From Mycogone perniciosa (Eukaryota; Ascomycota; Sordariomycetes; Hypocreales; Hypocreaceae), in the NCBI GenBank assembly GCA_025331125.1, contig JAOALB010000008.1, forward strand, positions 186,001 to 250,000: a DNA stretch of 64,000 bases, given 5' to 3'. The position numbers were made by a program, and so were the translations under genes. The notes below the pieces were generated by a model, which did not search any database, was not told the origin of the DNA, and saw only the letters and a program-made list of their open reading frames with translations. Every line of letters starts with the position of its first letter. The stretch's first letter is position 1. Shown here in pieces: positions 1 to 11,156 of this stretch.

Positions 1-1306
1 TGCATTCCCTGCAGTAGTATTACGAGTAATGTTGCTGAGATTACGGTGTACTAGTACCATTAATCATAATGTGCTCTGTGCGCTCCGGGCAAACATTAGT
101 TACTAATTTGACTAATAGATAAGTCCGTACTGAATGAGGCATCCATCTCCATCTCCATCACCACCATCGGAGCCTCCCAAAACCACCAGTTCCCAGCATT
201 GTCGGATGTCTATAAAAAGCCAGATTTACTGACAGATCTCTAATAAACATCCCCTCTCTTTTCCTTTACTATTAATGCTCCGCATCTTGAAACTTCAGCA
301 TAAATGCCTTTTGGTTGTTCGCTGACTGAGTGGATGGCGCTAGTTGCACTTCGTAAAAAATGGGGGTCCTTTTGGAATCATCACCGTCTTGTGGGGTTAC
401 CCTAGGTATATCATCATCATCATTATCATCATTGTGAATCGTACGAGCAGTACGGGGTACATAACAAATAAACACATACGCACAGTTCTACTACCTAGGT
501 CGAGTCTAGACCTCAAGACCCTTATACTACTGGTAGTAATAAAGGGTTTAACCGCGGCTGTGTATGACTGCTACTATTATGCTAGACCCTCGATGTTTAC
601 CCCCCCAGATTAGAAAATTTTCACCCTGCCGCCGAACCCACAACCCTCCCATTCCTCACTATGAGTACGGAGAAGCAGTGAGAAGCAATACTCCGTACTG
701 GTATTTCAGTTAGTATTATCTGGGGCATGAAGGCAATGGCGAGGTGGCACACCCCAACCATTTGACCCACGATGTCACTTCAAGCTTTTGAGACTCATTC
801 GGAAAGAGACTCTTGTTTTATTCATAAGCTTAATTGGATTTCTTACATACGCTGGCACCGGCAAAAATATAGAACAATTGCCGCTAATGAGGAAGATAGA
901 AGAAGATATACATGTCCCAACAGGGCAGTCATCTCTGAATTGATAACATTGACCCAGCACTATTAGGTATAGGCATACTAGTAGACTTAGAAAACCATAT
1001 GCCCTACTCCAATGAACACGGACAACTCGTTCATCACGTAAGGAATCTAGTTCAAGAATTATAGTGTCATCAGTTGGGAATTTGGCCACAAGGCAACGGC
1101 AAAGCCATTTGCTCCCCGGGTTGATAAAACACACATATCATTTCCTTTCTGTCCAGTTCATTTCACTTCGTACTACTCGTAATATCCCATAAAACGCCTC
1201 GCTGCATTCTCATACAAAGGAAAGTTTACAAACATCTCCCAGAAAGGTACATGTTGAAAAGTAAAGTCCATGGGCGCCATGATAAAGGAGCAATCTTTCG
1301 CCCTCC
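1..1306. other. Intergenic region downstream of RIM15
   Basis: No convincing gene is visible. It holds an ATC/ATT microsatellite at about 409-434. It also holds an inverted repeat, AGTACGGAG at 664-672 and CTCCGTACT at 691-699, of the dispersed TACTCCGTA type. The 119-codon minus-strand frame at 775-1134 has no recognisable domain and is probably chance. The last 200 bases should include the RIM15 3' untranslated region. Confidence 0.6.
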
Positions 1307-4300
1307 TTACTTAACCAAGGCTCGCGGCGTTGCCTCTTCCTCTCCGTCTATCCTGCCGAGTGCTTGTCCACCCTCAGTCCGGCTCGTACCTCCACCAATT
1401 GGTCGCGGCGTTGCGTCCACGCTGCCGGGCCCGTCTGCATCATCGTGCTCTGACCCAGCTACCTCGGCCTTGCTCGGCGTTTTTAGCGTAGCCTCGGACT
1501 CGTCGGGTTCTCCCAGCATTGGCTTTTCCATTTCCTGTGACGGAGTTGTCGCGACTTGTGTCACAGCTTCCGACGTGCTTTCTGATACTGTGACACTGTC
1601 GTGACTATCTGCCCGCATCATCTCAATTCCTAACTTTGAGCTTGGCAATGTGCCTTTGCCAGTTACGGCTTTGCTGCCTCGTCTAATGTGCGTTTCTCTT
1701 CTGCCTTCTGGCTCATCGTCCGCGTCATCTGCTGACTCCGTTCCTTCCGTGGCCCTCTTATCTAAGCCCTCTCGTCTGCTCTTCAACTTGTCAACCCCGA
1801 GTTGCATGAGCTCCATTTGTGCTGGCGCCGATTGTTGACAGAGCAGTAATGGTACACCTTTCGGTGAGTTTTCGAGTCCAGTAGCGGCGGCATCCGCCTC
1901 GGTGATACCGAGACCGCCCCCTTCTTCCCATTCCCCGGTTGCCTTGCGGCTGATGACCACTGGTATGTCGTCTGTCGTATACGATTCCGAGTCGCCAAAG
2001 ATGCTCGATGTGATGGAATCTTCACGGCTTGATATCATGGAAGATCTCTGACGACCCGGAAAGGCTGATATACTGGAGGTAGGACTGTCATCTGCCGCCC
2101 GCACATTGGTTCTTCTGAGCGTGAGTGGGATAGGATGCGTCACAGTTGATGTCGTTGGCCGCTGCGGCGATTCAGGCCGCCACTGGCAGAGGCTCCGCAG
2201 CACCTCTGAGAGCTTGGATGAGCTGATGGGCTTTTCGATCAGCGAGTCAAAGTAATGTGGTGCTTGGAGTTCCTTCAGGTAGGCCGTAATAGCCACAATT
2301 GGCGTGTGGGAGTTGGCATTCTTGGTTTCCCGTATCATACGTGCCACATCTGCTCCGTTAATCTGTGGGAGCTTGTATTCCAGGAAGATGACGTCGAATT
2401 TGATCTCACTCATCGAGTATCGCACTGCTTCCGATCCATTAGCCACAGAAATAGTGCGACATCGTAGCTTCTCCAGCAGCTTTTCCATCACCATTCGAGA
2501 CACCGGATGGTCTTCACAGATCAACACGTCCAGTGGTCGGAACGTTGGCCCACTGTCAAAGGCAATCTGGGAAAGTCGTCGTGAACTCTGCCGACGACGC
2601 TGAACTCTGAGCAGGGCATTATGCTTGTCTCCTTCGTTGTCAGAGGATGATGGAGACATGTCAAACACCTGACTTCTGCGATTGCGGTGGTGCTGAAGCA
2701 TGTCCGATGCCACAGGGCTTGCCTCTTGGGATCCCACCGTCAGGGACCTGGAACGACTCGTCGACGGTGTACTGCCCTGTCGGGGTGTTGTCACCACTTT
2801 CTGTGGTGACAGAGCCAGTGGAGGTGGTGGGGCACCGCTACGGGGTTTGATGGGCGATGCGGCCGCTGATGTTGCCGCTCTCTGCAAACTAGGAGGCACC
2901 TTTGGCACTTCAAAGGCGGTATTTGGTAGTAGCGATGATGCTGTAGACTGGTGCGACAAACTGGAAGAATTGCTCGATGCCTTTCTCCGTCCCTCTGGGC
3001 CCTGTCCAGCCACGAATGAGACTAGCAAGGGTGAGGAAGGCTGAGAAACCCTATTTGGAGACGAATTGGCGTGGCTCAAGCCAGATGGAGACTGAGGTCG
3101 ATTGCCGGCCTTTGCGTTGGAAATCGTTCGCTGTACATGTGTTGGTAAGACGGGGCTGCCTTCTAAAGACGGCGCCGGAGATGGTACATTTGCAACCCCC
3201 CCGGGGCTAACGGAGGACTGTTTGCTGCTTTGGACAGCCAGAGCTTCGGCCCTTAGCTTTTGGATTACATCCTTATTTGCCTTTTCCAGAACCGGGAGAT
3301 TTTTGAAAGAAAAGGGGCCAAAATCATCTGCGGCAATTGGTTCACTCAGCCGCCTTGATTTAAGATCTCGCACGTGAGGCGGAATGTGAAGTGGCATTAG
3401 CTTTCGATTCAGCGAGTTCACTTGCGAACGAACGCGCGAGAGGGCATCGTGCGGTCTGTCCGGGTAGTCAGAACTAGCCGTAGATGGCTGAGGAGACATC
3501 TGGTCTTCCATTTCTTCCACAAATGATTGAAGGACCGCGCCTCTGGAGTCAAAGTACTCAGTGTCCTCTGGGTTCTCTGGTTGAGGAACAAACTGGGCCT
3601 CATCTTCCAATAACGTGTCCCAGTTGACCCCTTCGAACCAGGAGTGGTTCCGAATTTCCTCTCCACCAGAGGTATGCTTCTCTTCGCGATTAGAGCCTAA
3701 GCGCTGCGGGGGGTCCATACAGAGCAGCTTGTTGATAAGATCCTTGGCTTCGTCGGATACCGGCTCGCAATCTTCCTCATCGGGCCATTGAATTTTGCGT
3801 GCCAATATGTTTTCGAAAACCTGCTCTGCCTCACTGGCATGGAAAGGTGGTATTCCGTATAAAAACTCGAACATGATGCAGCCCACGGACCACCAATCGC
3901 TTGTCTCGTCTTGCTTATCACCCTTAATGGTCTCAGGGGCTAGATAATCAGGAGTTCCCACAAACCGACGATTAGTATCTTCGGGATCGAACAGCGCCAT
4001 TGGAGGGGGCATCATGCTTGGTGGAGGGAGGGAATTTCGACTGTGACTATCTATACTAGACCGCGTGTTTGTTTGATAGGGTGCTAGATCTGGCGACCCA
4101 TGAAGGACTGCCTCCTCGTCCACAATCAATTTGGCACTTGACGGCTGAGAACCGGCATCAGAATCGTTGAGGGAGAACGCAGTGAGCATATGAGCCAAAG
4201 TCTCGCTGCCACCACTGTCGCTTCGATGACTGTTCGACACTCGGCGAGGCTCCGGTTGTGCTGACCCGAGGCTGAAGTAAGACGGGTGCCCGACACCGCT

Positions 4301-7132
4301 AGTCTCAGGGGTCATTTGGGGCGTCATGCTAGGAGATTGGACTTGCCCATGCATATCAAGAGACGTGGACCGTGATGATGCCATCGAGGTTGAGCGGGCA
4401 AACGGTCCCTGCTTAAGTAAATCTGGCGTCGAATCTGCATTCTCGCTATTCAAAGCCCTTTTTTGTCGTCCGACCAAACCCATTCGCGAAAGTCCAAAGT
4501 CAGTGAGTTTCAGATGGCCTTTCTGATCAATCAATAGGTTGTCAGGCTTCAGATCACGGTGGATGACACCCCTCTCATGAAGGTGTTCCACTCCTAGAAC
4601 AACCTCGCCAAGGTACTTTTTGACCCAATCTTCGGGCAGTCCACCAAGTACCTTGATAAGAGAAGCACAATCACCTCCGTTGAGGTATTCCATGACCAGG
4701 TACAGGTAGTCTTTGCTAGAAAAAGTCCAATAAAGCTTTGCAACGAAGTCGCTTTGTCCCTGCCACATCATGATGGCCCGCTCGGCCTTGACGTTGCCAA
4801 CTTGATTTTTCGCCACCATATCGGCCTTTTTCAGCACTTTGATAGCGAAGTATTCACCTGTTGATTTCTTCTTTGATAGGTAGACGCTACCAAAAGCACC
4901 CTTGCTTATTGGCTTAATGATTTCAAAGTCCTTGATCGAAGGTTGCGTTGATCGTGGCTGTGGAGGTAGCTGATTGGGATTGAGGCGTGGGGATGGTGGC
5001 GGTTTCATTACGAAATCTGATATGGCTGCCGATGATTGCCTTCTGTGATGGCGAGTCGGATGAGCAACAGGAGAGCTGAATTCACTGCTTGGAAACATAG
5101 GTGATGCTTCAGGAGAGGCGACCCCCTCTTGAGATAAAGGCAACACGCGAGGCTTAATGCGCAAAGGAGACGACGGCTGGGTTGTCCGCGAAGGAGACTC
5201 TTGACGCCGAGGAGAAGATGCCCCCGGTATCACCAAACTGCGTCGATGGCGCTGTCTAACGCTCGCTGCACGCCTGAGATCTCCAAATTCAGAAATGGGG
5301 GATTCCGTCCTGTGAGCACCTCGTGAAGTGACTGACGATGATCGTAAACTCCCCTCACTCTCAGCGACATCGCTCTCAACAGGGAGGGTTGAACCCCGTC
5401 GCGAGTCTCGAGACTGGCTTGCAGTCCCAGCGCCTCCAAAGTGAGACCGTGGGGTAGGGCACTCTTTTGGGCTGCTAGACCGAGTAGACCCAACGAATGA
5501 TGTTGGTCGAGATCGGCCATAGCCACCGGAAGATAAATCGACCTGGCGTAAGGCTGCAGCCAAGGCAGATGGGCTTGTTAGAGGGAGTTCGAAAAGTTCG
5601 TCTCCAACGTGACTTTGATGAGACTCCTCTGCTTCGCTCCTCTCCCCAATATCTTCTGTATACATGGGCCCACAGTCTTCCATTTCGTCTTCGGTGGAAT
5701 CACTAAACCGGCCGGCAGCGATGCGGGCCGCTTTTCTCGCTGCCTCATCGATACAGTCTTGTACGAGAATGGCGAATTCAATGCGAATTCGTTCTGCGTA
5801 TTCAATGATCCGCCGGTGGCGGAACACAGCATCCACTTTAGCTCTAGCAACCTTTTCGGTGTCGGCACAGAGCAGAGCCAGGCCTTGCTCTTGATCTAGT
5901 GTATTCGAGCTAGGAGATTGCCAATGAAGAACCTGTGATATTCTCGATTCTGACTGTGGGGACTGGGTGCGGAAATCCCAGTTGCCATGTTGTGCCGATG
6001 AGCTTTCCTTGATAGCAGGGCAGCTAATTTCAATGGCAGTATCGCAGAGATCCATCAGTAGCTCAACAATACGGGCCTGGGGACGACGGACTGCGAACGA
6101 ACGGGCTCTAGCATGTCCAAATCCGCTGTTTCTCTCCCTCGAGCGTGCCAACGAAGTGCCAGGAGATGACTGCGTTGACGGAGGCGGGCCAATTGGTTGA
6201 CCTTTGTATTCTGCCACCGTAACGTTTTGTTGATCACCGGTCAAGGATCGACCTTTACGTGATTCTAATGCATCGAGGACTTTGACGATGGCATGTCGAT
6301 GTTCCGTCAAATTCTCTTGGGCCATCTGCACATCCATTTCTGCCCGATGTTCTTGGAGGCACAAGTCTGTGTGCTTTTCAAACCACCAAGGAGATATCTG
6401 ACGTTCACAAATGCGGCAGAGGACTGGTGGGGGTGGCTCTGGTCGTTCTGGAACCTCACCAGTGGATTCTGCAAGTTGTGTGAGGTAACTGGCGAGGATC
6501 TCGGCTCCAGAGCCTAGTGAGTCAACGATGACGACAGGCAAATCGATCTGAACCTCATGAGGAATCCACGGGCGAAGCATCCACATCGTCTGACTGTGTC
6601 TTAGCTGAGATGCAGGAGTTATTGGGAACACATGCAGACTTACATGACTTTCTCCACCTGAAACGCTGTCATAAACCATGATGCCCTGGGCCTCAAGGTC
6701 GGCCATTTGCGGTGGTGGGGTTTCCTGGGACCCAGAAACCTGAACAACATCGAGTGATCGTAGCTTGGACAGAGGACCAAGTTGGATCGAAAAACGAACC
6801 CTGTGACTCTTGGAGTCGTCCCTCTTCATAGATTCGACTACATCTGTGAAGATTGACTTGTTCTCACTGGCTATCAAATCGGATATGGGGACACCATCGA
6901 CAGACTCGAATGGGGTGCCAACAACATCGGTCCACGAAGGGCTCACCCATTTTATAGTGCCGTCAAGGTTGAGGTCCACGATTGCGTTGAGCGTCTGTTC
7001 GGCAGCCTCACGAAGCTCCTCACGCTCTTCCCGGATATCCTGACTCAGAGACCGTTCCATGGCAGTGGCTTGGGAGCGCAGTGACGATATAGCCGGTGGC
7101 GCCAGCGAGGCGGGTGCGGATGGTTTATCCAT
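1307..7132 (-). CDS. RIM15: RIM15-type PAS/AGC kinase with receiver domain
   Basis: Uninterrupted 1941-codon reading frame. Rim15-family kinases act downstream of TOR and PKA and drive quiescence, stress and stationary-phase programmes through Igo/endosulfine-type substrates. Visible order: PAS-like segment at about residues 45-125; a small zinc knuckle with C239, C242, H254 and C258; a long Ser/Pro-rich stretch; an AGC kinase from about residue 737 with glycine loop SKGAFG, K765, HRD with D860, DFG with D878 and APE with E1067. The catalytic domain is split by an insert of about 170 residues between DFG and APE, typical of the Rim15/Cek1/Greatwall group. A receiver-like domain follows at about 1535-1640. 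Its usual phospho-acceptor aspartate is Glu at residue 1585 (FLEYKLP). A Ser/Thr-rich tail ends the protein. Length suits filamentous-fungal members. Kinase identity is very secure; the pathway role is taken from the family. Confidence 0.95.
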   Translation of the reverse strand: MDKPSAPASLAPPAISSLRSQATAMERSLSQDIREEREELREAAEQTLNAIVDLNLDGTIKWVSPSWTDVVGTPFESVDGVPISDLIASENKSIFTDVVESMKRDDSKSHRVRFSIQLGPLSKLRSLDVVQVSGSQETPPPQMADLEAQGIMVYDSVSGGESHVSLHVFPITPASQLRHSQTMWMLRPWIPHEVQIDLPVVIVDSLGSGAEILASYLTQLAESTGEVPERPEPPPPVLCRICERQISPWWFEKHTDLCLQEHRAEMDVQMAQENLTEHRHAIVKVLDALESRKGRSLTGDQQNVTVAEYKGQPIGPPPSTQSSPGTSLARSRERNSGFGHARARSFAVRRPQARIVELLMDLCDTAIEISCPAIKESSSAQHGNWDFRTQSPQSESRISQVLHWQSPSSNTLDQEQGLALLCADTEKVARAKVDAVFRHRRIIEYAERIRIEFAILVQDCIDEAARKAARIAAGRFSDSTEDEMEDCGPMYTEDIGERSEAEESHQSHVGDELFELPLTSPSALAAALRQVDLSSGGYGRSRPTSFVGSTRSSSPKECPTPRSHFGGAGTASQSRDSRRGSTLPVESDVAESEGSLRSSSVTSRGAHRTESPISEFGDLRRAASVRQRHRRSLVIPGASSPRRQESPSRTTQPSSPLRIKPRVLPLSQEGVASPEASPMFPSSEFSSPVAHPTRHHRRQSSAAISDFVMKPPPSPRLNPNQLPPQPRSTQPSIKDFEIIKPISKGAFGSVYLSKKKSTGEYFAIKVLKKADMVAKNQVGNVKAERAIMMWQGQSDFVAKLYWTFSSKDYLYLVMEYLNGGDCASLIKVLGGLPEDWVKKYLGEVVLGVEHLHERGVIHRDLKPDNLLIDQKGHLKLTDFGLSRMGLVGRQKRALNSENADSTPDLLKQGPFARSTSMASSRSTSLDMHGQVQSPSMTPQMTPETSGVGHPSYFSLGSAQPEPRRVSNSHRSDSGGSETLAHMLTAFSLNDSDAGSQPSSAKLIVDEEAVLHGSPDLAPYQTNTRSSIDSHSRNSLPPPSMMPPPMALFDPEDTNRRFVGTPDYLAPETIKGDKQDETSDWWSVGCIMFEFLYGIPPFHASEAEQVFENILARKIQWPDEEDCEPVSDEAKDLINKLLCMDPPQRLGSNREEKHTSGGEEIRNHSWFEGVNWDTLLEDEAQFVPQPENPEDTEYFDSRGAVLQSFVEEMEDQMSPQPSTASSDYPDRPHDALSRVRSQVNSLNRKLMPLHIPPHVRDLKSRRLSEPIAADDFGPFSFKNLPVLEKANKDVIQKLRAEALAVQSSKQSSVSPGGVANVPSPAPSLEGSPVLPTHVQRTISNAKAGNRPQSPSGLSHANSSPNRVSQPSSPLLVSFVAGQGPEGRRKASSNSSSLSHQSTASSLLPNTAFEVPKVPPSLQRAATSAAASPIKPRSGAPPPPLALSPQKVVTTPRQGSTPSTSRSRSLTVGSQEASPVASDMLQHHRNRRSQVFDMSPSSSDNEGDKHNALLRVQRRRQSSRRLSQIAFDSGPTFRPLDVLICEDHPVSRMVMEKLLEKLRCRTISVANGSEAVRYSMSEIKFDVIFLEYKLPQINGADVARMIRETKNANSHTPIVAITAYLKELQAPHYFDSLIEKPISSSKLSEVLRSLCQWRPESPQRPTTSTVTHPIPLTLRRTNVRAADDSPTSSISAFPGRQRSSMISSREDSITSSIFGDSESYTTDDIPVVISRKATGEWEEGGGLGITEADAAATGLENSPKGVPLLLCQQSAPAQMELMQLGVDKLKSRREGLDKRATEGTESADDADDEPEGRRETHIRRGSKAVTGKGTLPSSKLGIEMMRADSHDSVTVSESTSEAVTQVATTPSQEMEKPMLGEPDESEATLKTPSKAEVAGSEHDDADGPGSVDATPRPIGGGTSRTEGGQALGRIDGEEEATPRALVK

Positions 7133-8492
7133 GGTGGTGAGAGGTTAACAAGACGGGGATCGAAGTGCCTTGTATGGACCCGACAGCTGGTGCGGCAGCT
7201 GGGCCGCCAGTGGTGACGAGATGGTGCTGGCGGCGGCGGAGCCGGTTTTGAAGAAGAGACTCGGGGTCTGGCCAGGTAGCCAGCACTACAGACCCGTAAG
7301 GCTCGAATACATGACTGAAGGCCACCGGCATAAGCTCGTTATGTCTCTCGCTGGCGTGGACCGATAGATGTTCAAGTCAATAGGGCCGATAGACGGGGTT
7401 GTCGACGAGGTTGAGTACGAGGCCGCTGGCCCTCGCAGAGGCGACGACTGGACAGATCGACGGCTGACGACAGACGGCTCGATTGTCCTGTCGGCGCGAG
7501 ATTGTCGTCGTTCGAGAGCGGAGAATTGTCCAGGGGAGACAATCGTCGTCGGGACTCACGCAGACAGAGGGCAGACGTCTTCAGCCAGCTCAGCCAGAGC
7601 GGATCGTTCACGATGGTCGTTAATAAAGTGGACGAACAGCCGTGGTTCGCGTTGTCTTCCCCCCATGACACATTAAGCGGGGAAACGGGAATGTGGACCA
7701 ATCACAGCACACCGTCACCAAGGTCCTCACACGGCTGATCCAACCTTCCCGAACAGCGCTTCTAGCGGCTTTCAGAGGCTTTAGAGCCTTGCAACCCGCT
7801 ATTAGGCCTGGCGTAGCACATGTTTCCACAGTACTCCGTATGCTAGCTACATACCTAGGTAAGCAAAACAGACTAATTTACCATCAAACACACATACATA
7901 GAATGCATCGAGTGCATCCTCGATCAGCTCTGTTACTGATACTGTGTGTGCATGCTGCTTGGTAGGCTCAGAGAGCCAGGCATCTTGGGTGTATTACAAT
8001 TACGAGCATAGACGTTTCATCCTAGCAACCCAAACGCGCTTTTGTGCCAGACTGCTAAGAGAAAAAGAAAAAGTGTATCTGGACTGGGCAGCAAGGAATA
8101 CAGCATTGTTTCGAGAACGTGAAGACGGAAGAAAACGAGGGTTGTGGCACCGTGTGCAATGGTCTGTACCGCCCATCATGAAAGGATGAAAGGATCATGA
8201 CGCATAGCCGGTGAACATCGAGTCGACGGATCGAATAATTGTGTCCAATTACCGGAACAGTATCCTGAATTATGTCATGTTAACGGATCGGATCTTTCTT
8301 GTCAGTGCCATTGACATCAATTCACGGCTTCCCCTTGACTGCATTGATCCCCAATGATACTTTAGATTCATCGCACCATGTGCTTCAAGGCCATCCAACG
8401 CATTTGTAGGGAGGGGGAAAGATTCTGATTCTTCACGATTTCCTCAGTTGAGCGCACTGACAGTTGATGATCATCGTCGATTAGCACGTAAT
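7133..8492. other. RIM15 promoter and leader; spacer to the broken acyltransferase
   Basis: No protein-like frame is supported here. The part next to RIM15 (7133-7700) is GC-rich and probably carries its leader and promoter. A partial TACTCCGTA element lies near 7824-7834. From about 7900 to 8350 the sequence is AT-richer and featureless. Confidence 0.5.
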
Positions 8493-9399
8493 CTAGCTCT
8501 GTGCAACCACTGTTGATGATGAGAGGCACTTCTGTCTCTGGGCTTCCAACCACTCTCCCTTTTCTATCCATCGTTGCTCCAACCACTTCGCCAAATCCTC
8601 ATCATTCTGGGGCAATAACTCCATCGGGAATCTGCGTGCATGTACGTAGAATTGGTACCCGGCTTCCTGGCTCAATCTTGGGACACTCAGTGTATCCCAC
8701 ATCGACGGAGCCTCCTGGAACTTGTCCCCGTGCCGATAGAAAATCGTGAGGTCGTATTCAGCCTTCACATGTGGTGCTTTCCGGAGGTTTTGAACCGTGG
8801 CAATGAAGCCCTTGGTGCGGGGATATAGGAGATGCATGGGATGGGGTCGGTCCGTCCTCTTGCACCACACTTGGGACTCTTCATACTTCTTCTTGCTGAA
8901 GCGGGTGGCTTCACTGAAGCTAACAAGCCCTGGTTGCCGTTCCAGCGTCAATAATTGGGCACAGCATGGGCTGCTATCAGAAACTGGACTTACACGTTGG
9001 GAACCCCAGAGACAATGTTGGAAAAGGCATGGTCCAGCTGCGACTTGTCCTTGAGCCAAGTCCGGCTCACCATGGGCATGCCCATGGCCCAGAGTCCCCA
9101 ACCTAGGAAAGGAACGAGTCGCAGCTGGACCTTGGCAATATCGCAGACTCTCCGGCGGGAAGGGTGTTGCCAGAGCAGGTGATATCAGCGCCATTGACAT
9201 GCACAAAGATGAACTGTATCCATGTCCAGACTGATGCTGCGAGCCGGGACGAGAGATCGTATACGAGCCTCGGGGCCAGTCTTTTGAACGGCAGCATCAA
9301 CGACAGCGCCACATCGGCCAAGAGCAACCATAGGACCCAAGGGGCCGTCAGCGCAACACCACGAACATGTCTAATAATGAGAGAACCGTGTTTAGCCAT
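8493..9399 (-). pseudogene. Broken PlsC-type lysophospholipid acyltransferase (catalytic block deleted)
   Basis: The encoded pieces match a fungal 1-acyl-glycerophosphate acyltransferase of the AGPAT/LCLAT1-CST26 type, a membrane enzyme of phospholipid synthesis. From ATG 9399 the first frame gives a hydrophobic N-terminus and reaches GESAI. It then jumps at about 9137 to another frame reading AKVQL...PFLGWGLW...VSRTW. An intron with good signals, 8994 down to 8930, leads to the exon carrying SFSEATRF and YPRTKGF and to an acyltransferase C-terminal domain ending at 8493. Two lesions are visible. About 30 residues that should contain the HX4D catalytic motif are missing, with loss of frame. 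Near 8995 the exon phases differ by one base. No single frame joins the parts. The gene is therefore probably dead, though assembly error is possible. Downstream sequence is well preserved, which suggests recent loss. Confidence 0.75.
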
Positions 9400-11156
9400 G
9401 GTGTCATCACATCTCTTCCTGAGAAAATCTATGTTGGGTCCGCTGCATTGTGACAACACTACGGGGTACGAAGTAGTAGAGCGAGTGAGATCGGCTTCCA
9501 TGATGGCGCGACCTCATGTGTAACGCTATGTGGCAATGGGCTTCGTACATATTCCGTACGAAGTACTCCATTCCATCTGTTCCTTCGTGCTGACAGTACT
9601 GTTAGTACTAGTACAGAGTAGTACCAAAATGCCGAGCAGGATACCGGCAAGTGGGGGTTAACAAGATAAACCCCAAATGACACTGACCCGACAGAATACT
9701 ATTAGGAGATAGTATTTCTTAGGTCTTACCTTACTCCGTCATCTGCACTTTAAGAGGCTGCGGTGTCGTATTCGAGCATCAAGAAAACTAACTGTGCGGG
9801 GTGTCCGTTGTGATGTACTTGGTAATAATAGGTAGTCGCGGTTCCATCTTGGTATTACCAGCACTGGTTTTCAAAAGCACAATAATCATCTTCTGTGTGG
9901 AATAAGTGGAAGATTTCCGCATATGCCTCCTCGTACGCAAGACAAACAGGGACCATTGCGGGAGCTTCCTTGCCATGCGCATCCAAGTACTCCGTACTTC
10001 GTAATACTTCGTACGGAGTAGTAGTGTTTGAATTGTTGGCCGAATTACGAAGCACGGAGCCCTAAAACTGGACCTCAGCCTTAGATACTACTTGGTGGAA
10101 GCCCACGTCACAGGCCCAAAAATGCACAAGCGATTAGGCCATATATAGAAACGAGCACTGCCTCAAAAATAAGCCCAAACAACCTTAGCCTAGGTGGAAT
10201 ATTCGTACCTACTTAGTATTGGCACAGCTGCTGCTGTTGAACTCTTTTTGCAATGCATCTCCGAGGACTTACATGTTGAAGTCGAGTTGGCTGCCCTCTG
10301 TCCTCATACCTGGAATACTCACCCTTGTTCTGCAAGACGTAAGGGGGCCTCAAAGGGTCTAGTACCTGTTTCATTTCTAAAACCTACCTGTGCCTTTTTT
10401 TCGTGGGAGCAAATCCGCACTCCCGGACCCTGGGACAAACCCCAGCCTGCATCCTCCTCACCAATGGACTTGGCCTTTGAAACAGCACTTGACTCGCCAT
10501 CCAGCCCAACACGAAAGCATGAAGAAGTCTCACGACGGGCGAACCCCGCTGTGTCTTGATTCTCCCAATCTCCTTATGAGAACACGGATCAATCTCCCGC
10601 CACTAAACTGTAAACAAGCACTGTGACAAGCTTCGGACACTTGCCCGAGTTACCACACGAGAGCCCGGACATTGGTTGCTCGATAGGCGCTACTTCGTAT
10701 TAAGGAATATTTGATTATCTGATCATGGAGACTGATCTGTTGTGCATGGCGGGTGCACAGGGGTTTGCCGATCCCTGCCCGCTTGTTGGATAGCGGCTGA
10801 TAAGTGAGTTCTCCTCATAGCCGAGCCAAGCCCTTCCCTCGACGACTCTGTACGAGTCGTATTATTACTTATACGAACCCTGTTGCTCACCAACAACAGA
10901 TTTCGCGGCCATGCAGCTCTAAACTCTTTCGCCATTATTTCCGTTCCAGGTATGTTGGTTTGTTCCCTGGGAATCAATTACAGTCGGCGTTTCCGACTGC
11001 TTTGCCACACTGTGGTCCGGTGTTCATCGGTACCTATCTCATGTCGTACTTGTACAGTGGCTGATCCAACAGTATTATTTCAGTGGCTCTCGCATCCTGC
11101 GGCGCATCCCCTGATTTCTACTCCGCAAAACATCACCAGAGCTCGTGCAATCGGCC
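9400..11156. other. Intergenic spacer between divergent acyltransferase remnant and bZIP gene
   Basis: No supported gene. Compound inverted repeats of the TACTCCGTA and TACTTCGTA type occur at about 9540-9620 and 9988-10020. In the second, TACTCCGTA at 9988-9996 is mirrored by TACGGAGTA at 10012-10020. A TATATA-like run lies near 10140. The final few hundred bases should be the bZIP promoter and leader. Confidence 0.5.
9988..10020. repeat. TACTCCGTA inverted-repeat element
   Basis: TACTCCGTA at 9988-9996 pairs with TACGGAGTA at 10012-10020, and the spacer contains a second, imperfect TACTTCGTA pair. A clear example of the dispersed short element found between genes throughout the window. Confidence 0.7.

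Noticed and set aside
775..1134. 119-codon minus-strand frame with hydrophobic segment
   Set aside because: No recognisable family, lies in AT-rich spacer next to microsatellites, and no splice or promoter context supports it.
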